The notes under the pieces were generated by a model that ran no database searches, was not told the origin of the DNA, and saw only the letters and a list, made by a program, of their open reading frames with translations. From NCBI GenBank assembly GCA_005888425.1, contig VAZF01000365.1, positions 1-12,020 of the forward strand: a stretch of 12,020 nucleotides of DNA. The letters are read 5' to 3'. The stretch's first letter is position 1. Each line of letters starts with the position of its first letter. Shown piece after piece: positions 1 to 6,561 of the stretch. Origin of the DNA: Alphaproteobacteria bacterium. Its GTDB lineage: Bacteria > Pseudomonadota > Alphaproteobacteria > ATCC43930 > CGMCC-115725. The position numbers and the translations under genes are program-made.

Positions 1-1
1 A

Positions 2-361
2 AGCGCGCAACCCCCCTCTCCCGCCCAGCGGGAAAGGGAAGCGGCGACGCGCTGCGGGTTTGTCGCGCTGATCGGCGCGCCCAATGCCGGCAAATCGACG
101 CTGTTGAATCAGCTCGTCGGTTCAAAGCTGGCGATTGTGACACCGAAGGTGCAGACGACGCGCACTCGCCTCCTCGGCATCGCGATCGAGGGCTCCACCC
201 AGCTGATCTTTGTCGACACGCCCGGTATCTTCGCGCCCCGCCGTCGCCTCGATCGCGCGATGGTGGCGGCCGCCTGGGCCGGCGCGGCCGATGCCGACAA
301 GACCGTGCTGCTCGTCGACGCCGCTCGTCCGCCGCGAAAAGCTGCTGGCCGTTGCCGATGA
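2..361 (+). CDS. era: GTPase Era, N-terminal part (5' partial, frame broken near 320-326)
   Basis: N-terminal GTPase domain of Era, which binds 16S rRNA and helps mature the 30S ribosomal subunit. The frame is open from the left edge and contains no ATG, GTG or TTG before the P-loop except one inside it, so the start lies outside the window. The G1 motif GAPNAGKS is at 74-97, followed by the VQTTRTR switch I region. G3 (DTPG) is at 215-226, and the usual RRLDRAMVAAAW helix follows. After LLVDA (308-322) the frame stops making Era-like sequence and reaches a stop at 359-361. Era similarity resumes one frame over at about 324. The strand leading to G4 and the NKxD motif itself are missing. This is either a real internal deletion or a sequence error. 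Identity as era is very sure; integrity is not. Confidence 0.9.
   Translation, partial: SAQPPSPAQREREAATRCGFVALIGAPNAGKSTLLNQLVGSKLAIVTPKVQTTRTRLLGIAIEGSTQLIFVDTPGIFAPRRRLDRAMVAAAWAGAADADKTVLLVDAARPPRKAAGRCR
14..38. repeat. Palindromic element inside the 5' part of era
   Basis: Two 11-base arms, 14-24 and 28-38, are inverted complements with one mismatch (18 against 34) around a 3-base loop. The sequence type, CCCTCTCCCGC with its complement, resembles short GC-rich palindromes I recall scattered between genes in alphaproteobacterial genomes. Here it lies in the open frame that runs into Era and would encode a Pro/Arg/Glu-rich N-terminal stretch. Only one copy is present in this window, so membership of a repeat family is an inference. 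Confidence 0.5.
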
Positions 362-845
362 GCTGTTTCGCAGCGGCGTCTTCGAAGATGTCTTTATGGT
401 CTCGGCCCTGACCGGCGATGGCGTCGCCGATCTGAGACGCCGCCTTACCGAAAGCCTGCCGCCGGGACCCTGGCTGTTCCCGGCCGATCAGCTGTCCGAT
501 GCACAAGAGCGCTGGCTTGCCGCCGAGGCCACGCGCGAGCAGGTCTTTCTGCAATTGCATGACGAGCTGCCCTATGCCGCGACGGTGGAGACCGAAAGCT
601 GGGAGGAGCGCCGCGACGGCAGCGCCCGTATCGAGCAGGTCATCTATGTCCAGCGGCCGACCCAGCGCGCGATCGTGCTCGGTGAAGGCGGTCGTCGCAT
701 CAAGGCGATCGGGGCGCGCGCCCGCGCCGAGCTCGAACAGATGTTCGACCGCCGGATCCACCTCTTTCTGTTTGTGAAGGTGCGCGAGAACTGGGTCGAG
801 GATCCCGAGCGCTACGCCGCCCTCGGCCTCGATTACAATGCGTAG
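324..845 (+). CDS. era: GTPase Era, C-terminal part with KH domain (frameshifted from N-part)
   Basis: This is the rest of Era in the third forward frame. It begins with LVRREKLL, which in Era proteins directly follows the NKxD motif. The G5 motif SAL is at 402-410. Next come the linker with PADQLSD and the WEERRDG segment before the RNA-binding domain. The KH domain carries its GxxG loop as GEGG (681-692), and the typical ending VKVRENWVEDPERYAALGLDY precedes the TAG stop. Nothing in this part looks degraded, so the gene is intact on both sides of one junction. Joined with the N-part it falls about 25 codons short of a normal Era of roughly 300 residues. recO starts 16 bases downstream. As written, this fragment has no convincing start codon of its own. 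Confidence 0.88.
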   Translation, partial: LVRREKLLAVADELFRSGVFEDVFMVSALTGDGVADLRRRLTESLPPGPWLFPADQLSDAQERWLAAEATREQVFLQLHDELPYAATVETESWEERRDGSARIEQVIYVQRPTQRAIVLGEGGRRIKAIGARARAELEQMFDRRIHLFLFVKVRENWVEDPERYAALGLDYNA

Positions 846-861
846 GTGGAACGGCGCTTAG

Positions 862-1602
862 ATGGAATGGCGTGACACCGGGTTTGTGCTGGCGACGCGG
901 CGGCATGGCGAGAGCGCGCTGATCGCCGAATTGCTGACCCGCGAGCACGGCCGCCATTCCGGTCTCGTGCGAGGCGGACAGTCGCCGCGCCGCCGTGCGC
1001 TGTTCCAGCCCGGCAACTATATCCTCGCGCATTGGCGCGGTCGGCTGCCGGAGCATCTCGGTTCCTTCGACTGCGAGCTCGTCGAGGCGTATGCCGTGCG
1101 CTTTCTCGACGATGCCGACCGCCTCGCCGCGGTGACCGCCGCGGCCGCGCTGCTGCTCGCTGCCTTGCCGGAGCGCGAACCCAATGTTGAACTTTATCAA
1201 TCCTTCGCGGAAATGCTGACGGCGCTCGAATCGAAACAGGCCTGGCCGCAACACTATGTCGAGTGGGAATGCGGGCTGCTGGCGATGCTTGGCTTCGGCC
1301 TCGATCTGTCATGCTGCGCGGTGACCGGCGCGGCAGAGGACCTCGCCTACGTCTCGCCGCGCACCGGCCGCGCCGTGTCGCGCGTCGCGGCCGCGCCCTA
1401 TCGCGACAAATTGCTGCCATTGCCCGGCTTTCTGTGGCGCGATTCGCCGGCCGCCCGGCGCGACATCGCCGCCGGGCTGGCGCTGACCGGGTATTTTCTG
1501 CTGCACCATCTCTTGGAACCGCACGGGCGGCAATTGCCGGAAGCCCGCGAGCGGCTGGCCGAGCGCATGCGCCGCCCGGAACGCGGGTATAATCCCGCTT
1601 AA
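862..1602 (+). CDS. recO: DNA repair protein RecO
   Basis: RecO works with RecF and RecR to load RecA on SSB-coated single-stranded DNA during gap repair and recombination. The 246-residue length fits the family. The N-terminal OB fold reads WRDTGFVLATRRHGESALI, followed by LVRGGQSPRRRALFQPGN. The helical C-terminal domain contains WECGLLAMLGFGLDLSCCAVTG and EDLAYVSPRTGRAVS, which are typical of alphaproteobacterial RecO. The full four-cysteine zinc site known from some RecO proteins is not visible; only a CC pair remains. The start ATG has an AGGTGGA at 844-850, just over the era stop, about 11 bases upstream. Position between era and parC (21-base gap to parC) suggests a shared transcript. 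Confidence 0.95.
   Translation: MEWRDTGFVLATRRHGESALIAELLTREHGRHSGLVRGGQSPRRRALFQPGNYILAHWRGRLPEHLGSFDCELVEAYAVRFLDDADRLAAVTAAAALLLAALPEREPNVELYQSFAEMLTALESKQAWPQHYVEWECGLLAMLGFGLDLSCCAVTGAAEDLAYVSPRTGRAVSRVAAAPYRDKLLPLPGFLWRDSPAARRDIAAGLALTGYFLLHHLLEPHGRQLPEARERLAERMRRPERGYNPA
1583..1598 (+). promoter_or_regulatory. TATAAT box framed by a 5-bp inverted repeat, possible parC promoter -10
   Basis: A perfect -10 consensus TATAAT (1588-1593) sits between GCGGG (1583-1587) and its complement CCCGC (1594-1598), inside the last codons of recO and about 30 bases before the parC ATG. The 17-base spacing would place a -35 at 1565-1570, where the sequence (GCATGC) is not a match. It may be a weak internal promoter or operator, or chance. 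Confidence 0.25.
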
Positions 1603-1623
1603 TAGAAACGAGGTTCGGTTCGT

Positions 1624-3849
1624 ATGTCCGATGTAGCGCCGGGTGGCGAGATCCGCGATGTCGATTTCGCCGATGCTCTCGGCGAGCGCTATCTCTCCTA
1701 TGCGCTATCGACGATCATGGCGCGCTCGCTGCCCGATGTGCGCGATGGGCTGAAGCCGGTGCATCGCCGCATCCTGCACGCGATGCACGAACTGCGTCTC
1801 GATCCCGGTTCCGGCTACAAAAAATGCGCCCGCGTCGTCGGCGATGTGATCGGCAAGTTCCACCCGCATGGCGAGCTTGCCGTGTATGACGCGCTGGTGC
1901 GCCTCGCGCAGGATTTCTCGCAGCGTTATCCGCTGATCGACGGCCAGGGAAATTTCGGCAATATCGATGGCGATAATGCCGCGGCGATGCGCTACACCGA
2001 GAGCCGCCTCTCTCCGGTGGCGCAGGCGATGCTCGACGGCATCGATGAGGACGCGGTCGATTTCCGCCAGACCTATGACGGCGAAGACCGCGAGCCGATC
2101 GTCCTGCCGGCGCGCTTCCCCAACCTGCTCGCCAACGGCGCCGCCGGCATCGCGGTCGGCATGGCGACGAGCATCCCGCCGCACAATGCCGGCGAGATCT
2201 GCGCCGCGCTGCTGCATCTGATCGCGCAGCCGAAATGCAGCACCGCCGAGCTTGTCGCGCATCTGCCCGGTCCCGATTTCCCGACCGGCGGCATCCTCGT
2301 CGAAGCGCCAGAGAGCATCGCCGAGGCCTATGCCACGGGCCGCGGCAGCTTTCGCCTGCGCGCCCGCTGGGACAAGGAGCAGCTGAGCCACGGCCTTTAT
2401 CAGATCGTTGTCACCGAGATCCCGTATCAGGTTCAAAAAGGCCGCCTGATCGAAAAGGTTGCCGCGCTTCTCGAGGAACGCAAGCTGCCGCTTCTCGCCG
2501 ACATCCGTGACGAATCTGCCAGCGATGTCCGCATCGTGCTCGAGCCGAAGAACCGCAATGTCGATGCCGATGTGCTGATGGAACAACTGTTCCGGCTGAC
2601 CGAGCTGGAACTGCGGGTGCCGCTCAACCTCAATGTGGTCGACGCGCTCGGCGTGCCGCGCGTGATGAATTTGAAGGAGGTATTGCGCGCGTTTCTCGAT
2701 CACCGCCGCGAGGTGTTGCAGCGCCGCAGCCGGCACCGTCTTGCCGCAGTCGCGCGCCGCATGGAGGTGCTGCACGGCTTTGTCGTTGTCTATGTGAACC
2801 TCGACAGAGTCATTAAGATCATCCGCGAATCGGACGACCCGAAAGCCGAGATCATGCGGCGGTGGAAACTCACCGAGGTGCAGGTCGAGGCGATCCTCAA
2901 CATGCGCTTGCGTGCGTTGCGCCGCCTTGAAGAGATCGGGATCAAGAAAGAGCTCGACACTCTCGGTGCGGAGTCTGCAGAGCTGGAGAAATTACTTGGC
3001 AGCGAGCGCCGGCAATGGAGCGTGCTTGCCAAGGAGGTCAAGGCGACGCAGGCCGAATTCGGCAGCGACACGCCGCTCGGCCGTCGCCGCACCTTGATCG
3101 GCGCCGCGCCCGTCGCGGTCGAGATCCCGGTCGCGGCCTTGGTCGAGCGCGAGCCCGTCACTGTGCTGTTCTCGCAGAAGGGCTGGATCCGCGCCGTCAA
3201 GGGCCACAACGTCAATCTCGCCGACCAGAAATACAAGGAAGGCGACGGGCCGCGCTTTGCGGTGCCGGCCGAAACGACCGACCGCCTGATCGTCTTCGGC
3301 ACCAACGGCCGGTTCTACACGCTGGCCGCGGACAAGCTGCCCGGCGGCCGCGGCCAAGGCGAGCCGATCCGCCTGATGATCGACCTGCCGAACGAGCACG
3401 ACATTGTCGCGCTGTTCCCTTACCGGCCGGGCTTCAAGCTGCTCGTCGCGTCGAATGACGGCCGCGGGTTCCTCGTCGATGGCGAAGAGGCGCTGGCGCA
3501 AACCCGCGCCGGAAAGCAGGTGTTAACCCCGGCATCCGGCGCGCGCGCCGCAATCTGTGTCGCGGCTGGGGGCGACACGGCCGCCTTTGTCGGCGAGAAC
3601 CGCCGCATGCTGGTCGTCGATCTCGCCGAAATCCCGGAGATGGCGCGCGGCCGCGGCGTCATCCTGCAGCGGCATCGTGCCGGCGGCCTCGCCGACGCCA
3701 AGGTGTTCGCTGCGGCAGAAGGGCTCTCGTGGCGCCAGGGCGAAAACCGCACGCGCACCGAATTCGACCTGACCCCGTGGCGCGGCGCCCGCGGCGCTGC
3801 CGGCCGCAGCGTGCCGCAGGGCTTCCCCCGCTCTAACCGCTTCGGCTAG
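1624..3849 (+). CDS. parC: DNA topoisomerase IV subunit A
   Basis: ParC is the DNA-cleaving subunit of topoisomerase IV, which decatenates sister chromosomes with ParE using ATP. The protein is 741 residues, normal for alphaproteobacteria. The N-terminal breakage-reunion domain opens with LGERYLSYALSTIMARSLPD. The quinolone-determining region (about residues 65-90) is followed by the catalytic Tyr124 in AMRYTESRL. The tower and coiled-coil arms follow to about residue 480. The C-terminal third (about 500-720) is the DNA-wrapping beta-pinwheel, with repeats such as VLFSQKGWIRAVKGH and LIVFGTNGRFYTL. A GAGG lies about 10 bases before the ATG. At the position of E. coli ParC Ser80 it has Leu85 (HPHGELAVYD). 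Its stop overlaps the stop of the convergent dehydratase. ParC is preferred over GyrA because of the length, the recO linkage and the alphaproteobacterial context. Confidence 0.95.
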   Translation: MSDVAPGGEIRDVDFADALGERYLSYALSTIMARSLPDVRDGLKPVHRRILHAMHELRLDPGSGYKKCARVVGDVIGKFHPHGELAVYDALVRLAQDFSQRYPLIDGQGNFGNIDGDNAAAMRYTESRLSPVAQAMLDGIDEDAVDFRQTYDGEDREPIVLPARFPNLLANGAAGIAVGMATSIPPHNAGEICAALLHLIAQPKCSTAELVAHLPGPDFPTGGILVEAPESIAEAYATGRGSFRLRARWDKEQLSHGLYQIVVTEIPYQVQKGRLIEKVAALLEERKLPLLADIRDESASDVRIVLEPKNRNVDADVLMEQLFRLTELELRVPLNLNVVDALGVPRVMNLKEVLRAFLDHRREVLQRRSRHRLAAVARRMEVLHGFVVVYVNLDRVIKIIRESDDPKAEIMRRWKLTEVQVEAILNMRLRALRRLEEIGIKKELDTLGAESAELEKLLGSERRQWSVLAKEVKATQAEFGSDTPLGRRRTLIGAAPVAVEIPVAALVEREPVTVLFSQKGWIRAVKGHNVNLADQKYKEGDGPRFAVPAETTDRLIVFGTNGRFYTLAADKLPGGRGQGEPIRLMIDLPNEHDIVALFPYRPGFKLLVASNDGRGFLVDGEEALAQTRAGKQVLTPASGARAAICVAAGGDTAAFVGENRRMLVVDLAEIPEMARGRGVILQRHRAGGLADAKVFAAAEGLSWRQGENRTRTEFDLTPWRGARGAAGRSVPQGFPRSNRFG

Positions 3850-4688
3850 CCGCCAGCCCGATCGAAATCAATGGCATCGGTGTTGGCGCCGCACAGCACG
3901 ACGCCGATCCGCTCGCCGGGCGCGGGCTGATAGCCGGCGCGTTCGACAAAGCGCTGCGCCAGCGGGAACATCAGCGCGCCGACCCGTGCGGGCGCCAGCG
4001 AATCGGCGGCGATGCCACCGGCCGGCGCATCGACGGGATGGCCGGCGGCGAGTGCGTTGTGGAGGGTCGGCGCGCCTTCCGGCTCGACCGCGACGAGGCG
4101 AATGCGGCCCTCATACCAGGCGGCGATGCCGCCGATCAGCCCGCCCCCTCCCGCCGCGACGAGCAGCGTGTCGATCTCGGCTGCGTCGGCCTCGATCTCG
4201 CTGCCGACCGTCCCTTGCCCGAGCAGGGTTTCGGGCTGGTCATAAGCATGGATCTGGAGCGCGCCGCTGCGCTCGGCAAAATCTTGGCTGGCGTGCAACG
4301 CATCGGCGTAAAGCGCGCCCTTGACGATCAGTTCGGCGCCGTAGCTGCGGATGCGGTCGAGCTTCGCCGGCGCGGTAACCTGCGGCACAAAGATCGTCGC
4401 ACGAATGCCGAGCCGCATCGCGGCATAAGCAACCGCGGCGCCGTGGTTGCCGCCCGATGCCGCCACAACCCCGGACGGTGGCGCCGGGCGGGAGAGGAGG
4501 CTCGCGAAAGCGCCGCGCGGCTTGAAGGAGCCGGTGTGCTGCAGGAACTCGAGCTTCAGAACGAGCGGTGCGCCCCCTGGTTCGAAGCTGACGTCGAGAT
4601 CGCCGGCATCGACGCGGATGACCGGCGTGCGCCGGATATAAGGGCGGATCAGCCGCTCGGCCGCTTCTATGCCGGCTCTGTCGATCAG
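3846..4688 (-). CDS. PLP-dependent threonine/serine dehydratase, internally shortened, start uncertain
   Basis: Fold-type II PLP enzyme of the threonine/serine dehydratase family, which converts L-threonine or L-serine to a 2-oxo acid and ammonia. Numbered from the CTG at 4688, the PLP lysine is Lys56 in GSFKPRGA. The phosphate and substrate loop SGGNHG is at 78-83 and the glycine loop GGGGLIGG at 180-187. The C-terminal GERIGVVLCGANTDA is typical. Two oddities occur. No ATG, GTG or TTG lies in frame near the expected start; CTG 4688 or ATC 4700 are the only nearby options, and the frame runs open to an unlikely ATG at 5021. Also, QRFVERA (ending about 3936) joins directly to GYQPAPGERIG, omitting the roughly 36 residues that normally lie between, including the EPGGAAA segment. 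Serine racemase-like activity is an alternative. Probably non-functional as written. Confidence 0.8.
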   Translation of the reverse strand: MIDRAGIEAAERLIRPYIRRTPVIRVDAGDLDVSFEPGGAPLVLKLEFLQHTGSFKPRGAFASLLSRPAPPSGVVAASGGNHGAAVAYAAMRLGIRATIFVPQVTAPAKLDRIRSYGAELIVKGALYADALHASQDFAERSGALQIHAYDQPETLLGQGTVGSEIEADAAEIDTLLVAAGGGGLIGGIAAWYEGRIRLVAVEPEGAPTLHNALAAGHPVDAPAGGIAADSLAPARVGALMFPLAQRFVERAGYQPAPGERIGVVLCGANTDAIDFDRAGG

Positions 4689-4723
4689 CGGGCGGTCGAT
4701 GCCCGCTTCGCTCGCGCCTGCGC

Positions 4724-4981
4724 TCAGAACTGCACCTTCCCGTCGGAAGGCGGGCGGGCCGGCGGCCGCTGTACCGCCGGGCGCGTGACCTTCGGCCGCG
4801 GCGGCGGGATCGGCCGAATGGCAGCCGGCTGGGGGGCCGCTGCTTCGGGTGGGGGATCCGGTATGCGCGGCATCGTCAGCCAGCCGCCCGGGATCAGCTC
4901 GGCTTGCGCCGTGGCGCCGAGTGACAGCGCCGCCAGCGTCGAGAGCGCCATCGCCGCAACAAACATCGCAACCTTCTGCAT
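4724..4981 (-). CDS. Small secreted proline-rich protein of unknown function
   Basis: An 85-residue protein that I cannot assign to a family. It begins with a basic tip (MQKVAMFVAAMA), a hydrophobic stretch to about residue 22 and ALGATAQA-like small residues ending near position 27, which is a good Sec signal peptide with an AQA cleavage site. The mature part of about 58 residues is rich in Pro, Arg and Ala (for example IRPIPPPRPK and RPPARPPSDGK) and contains no Cys. It is likely unstructured and exported to the periplasm or cell surface. The start is chosen because the signal sequence begins exactly there; a longer upstream extension has no signal character. A clear Shine-Dalgarno is lacking. 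The dehydratase starts about 35 bases downstream on the same strand. The function is unknown. Confidence 0.6.
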   Translation of the reverse strand: MQKVAMFVAAMALSTLAALSLGATAQAELIPGGWLTMPRIPDPPPEAAAPQPAAIRPIPPPRPKVTRPAVQRPPARPPSDGKVQF

Positions 4982-5062
4982 TTCTGACCGCACCCCACAT
5001 TGCACAAAGAGGCGGCAGCATACGACAAGCGGGCGCGTTCGGGCACCCGGCAGCTGCGCCCG

Positions 5063-5091
5063 TTGCCGCTCCGGCCGCGCATCGCTAAAAC
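5063..5091 (+). promoter_or_regulatory. Possible promoter of the tusA–alcohol dehydrogenase pair
   Basis: TTGCCG (5063-5068) and TAAAAC (5086-5091) are separated by 17 bases, in the 145-base gap between the divergent secreted-protein gene and the sulfur-carrier gene. The predicted transcript would start about 30 bases before the first ATG. Matches to the sigma-70 consensus are moderate, so this is tentative. Confidence 0.3.
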
Positions 5092-5126
5092 CGAAGGCGT
5101 TCGGCGGGGTGTTGGGACGAGAGGTT

Positions 5127-5387
5127 ATGGCGGAAATGGGTGACGAATCGACAACCGAGCCGACAACGACGCTCGATGCGACTGGGCTGCTCTGCCCGCT
5201 GCCGGTCCTGAAGGCGCGCCGCGCGCTGAAGACCGTGCCGCCCGGCGGCATCCTCGAAGTCCTCGCGACCGATCCCGGCGCCACCAAGGATTTCGAGCAT
5301 TTCTGCCAGACGACCGGCTGCGAGCTTGTCCAGTCGAGCGAAGAGGCCGGCGGCGTTCTGCGCTTCCGCCTGAAAAAGCCGGCTTAG
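5127..5387 (+). CDS. TusA/SirA-family sulfur carrier protein
   Basis: A small cytoplasmic protein of the TusA (SirA/YeeD/YedF) fold, which carries persulfide sulfur on a single cysteine for tRNA thiolation, molybdopterin formation or other sulfur transfers. The hallmark LDATGLLCPLPVLKARRAL contains the CPxP motif with Cys23 as the acceptor. The rest follows the family (LEVLATDPGATKDFEHFCQTTGCELV, then a final beta strand). Length is 86 residues from ATG 5127. The downstream ATG at 5136 (83 residues) fits the GAGAGG at 5119-5124 better, so the start is not certain. It lies 13 bases upstream of the alcohol dehydrogenase, whose ribosome site follows its stop, so the two are translated from one message. 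Which TusA subfamily it belongs to cannot be told from sequence alone. Confidence 0.9.
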   Translation: MAEMGDESTTEPTTTLDATGLLCPLPVLKARRALKTVPPGGILEVLATDPGATKDFEHFCQTTGCELVQSSEEAGGVLRFRLKKPA

Positions 5388-5400
5388 CGAGGAGGCTGCG

Positions 5401-6561
5401 ATGGCCGCATTGATCACGATGCCGCGCCTGATGTCGGTTGGCGGCGGCGCGCTCGCCGAATTGCCGGCCTTGATGGCGCGGCTTGGCCTTAAGCATCCGC
5501 TCGTCGTGACCGATCCCTATATCGCGCGCTCTGGGATCCTCGACCGCGCGACCGGGCTGCTCGACAAGGCGCAGATCCTGTATTCGGTGTTTTCCGATAC
5601 GGTCTCCGATCCGACGACCGAGGTCATCGAGACCGGTGTCGCGATCCTGCGTGATGGAAATTTCGACAGCCTTGTCGCGATCGGCGGCGGCAGCTCGATC
5701 GATACCGCGAAAGGCATGTCGGTATTGTTCGCGAATGGCGGACACATGCGCGACTGGAAGGTGCCGGCCGAGATCCCGCAACTGGGCCCGCCGCTGATCG
5801 CGATCCCGACAACCGCCGGCACCGGCTCCGAGGTCACCCGCTTCACGGTCGTGACCGATACCGAGACCGACGAGAAGATGCTGATCGCCGGCCTCGCATG
5901 CTGCCCCGCGGCAGCGATTGTCGATTACGAGCTGACGCTCTCGATGCCGTACCGCCTCACGGCGGACACAGGCATCGATAGCCTGACGCATGCAATCGAG
6001 GCTTATGTGAGCCGCCGGGCCAGCCCGGTCACCGACGGGCTCGCGCGGAACGCGATGGGCCTCATCGCGCGCCACATCCGCGCCGCCTGCGCCGAACCTG
6101 ACAACCGCGCGGCGCGGGAAGCCATGATGCTCGGCGCAACGACCGCCGGGATGGCGTTCTCGAATGCCAGCGTCGCGCTGGTGCATGGCATGAGCCGGCC
6201 GATCGGCGCCTTCTTTCATGTGCCGCACGGCCTCTCCAATGCGATGCTATTGCCCGAGATCACCGCGTTTTCGGCGCCGGCCGCGCTCGAGCGCTATGCC
6301 GATTGCGCGCGGGCGATGGGCCTCGCCGAGGAAGGGGAGGGGAGTCAGGCGGCGGTCGCGCGGCTTGTCGACGAGTTGCACCGCCTCAACGGAGATTTGA
6401 AGGTGCCGAGCCCGCAGGGTTACGGCATCGACCAGGGCCGTTATGACGAGCTGCTGCCGGTCATGGCGAGCCAAGCCTTGGCATCGGGCTCGCCGGCCAA
6501 TAATCCGCGCGTTCCCACGGCCGACGAAATCATCGACCTCTACCGCCGCGTCTACGCCTGA
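5401..6561 (+). CDS. Iron-containing alcohol dehydrogenase
   Basis: Group III (Fe-dependent) NAD(P)-linked alcohol dehydrogenase of the FucO/YiaY type, which interconverts short alcohols and aldehydes in the cytoplasm. Its 386 residues are full length. The N-terminal dinucleotide domain has the GGGSSID motif (95-101) and PTTAGTGSE (136-144). The metal ligands expected from the family are all present: Asp193 and His197 in GIDSLTHAIEAY, His262 in VHGM, and His276 in FFHVPHGLSNA. A strong AGGAGG (5390-5395) lies 5 bases before the ATG and just after the tusA stop. The physiological substrate cannot be deduced. The TGA stop abuts the stop of the convergent Rieske gene with no bases between. Confidence 0.93.
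   Translation: MAALITMPRLMSVGGGALAELPALMARLGLKHPLVVTDPYIARSGILDRATGLLDKAQILYSVFSDTVSDPTTEVIETGVAILRDGNFDSLVAIGGGSSIDTAKGMSVLFANGGHMRDWKVPAEIPQLGPPLIAIPTTAGTGSEVTRFTVVTDTETDEKMLIAGLACCPAAAIVDYELTLSMPYRLTADTGIDSLTHAIEAYVSRRASPVTDGLARNAMGLIARHIRAACAEPDNRAAREAMMLGATTAGMAFSNASVALVHGMSRPIGAFFHVPHGLSNAMLLPEITAFSAPAALERYADCARAMGLAEEGEGSQAAVARLVDELHRLNGDLKVPSPQGYGIDQGRYDELLPVMASQALASGSPANNPRVPTADEIIDLYRRVYA

Noticed and set aside
1705..2775. Long minus-strand frame opposite parC
   Set aside because: Antisense of highly conserved ParC codons; composition (Asp/Arg/His-rich) is typical of shadow frames.
4038..5387. A 449-codon plus-strand frame running through the dehydratase region and ending in the sulfur carrier
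   Set aside because: Only the last 86 codons resemble a known family. The rest is antisense to a clear PLP enzyme and is a GC-driven open frame.
5125..6228. 367-codon minus-strand frame opposite the alcohol dehydrogenase
   Set aside because: Antisense of a full-length enzyme with all metal ligands; no domain seen.
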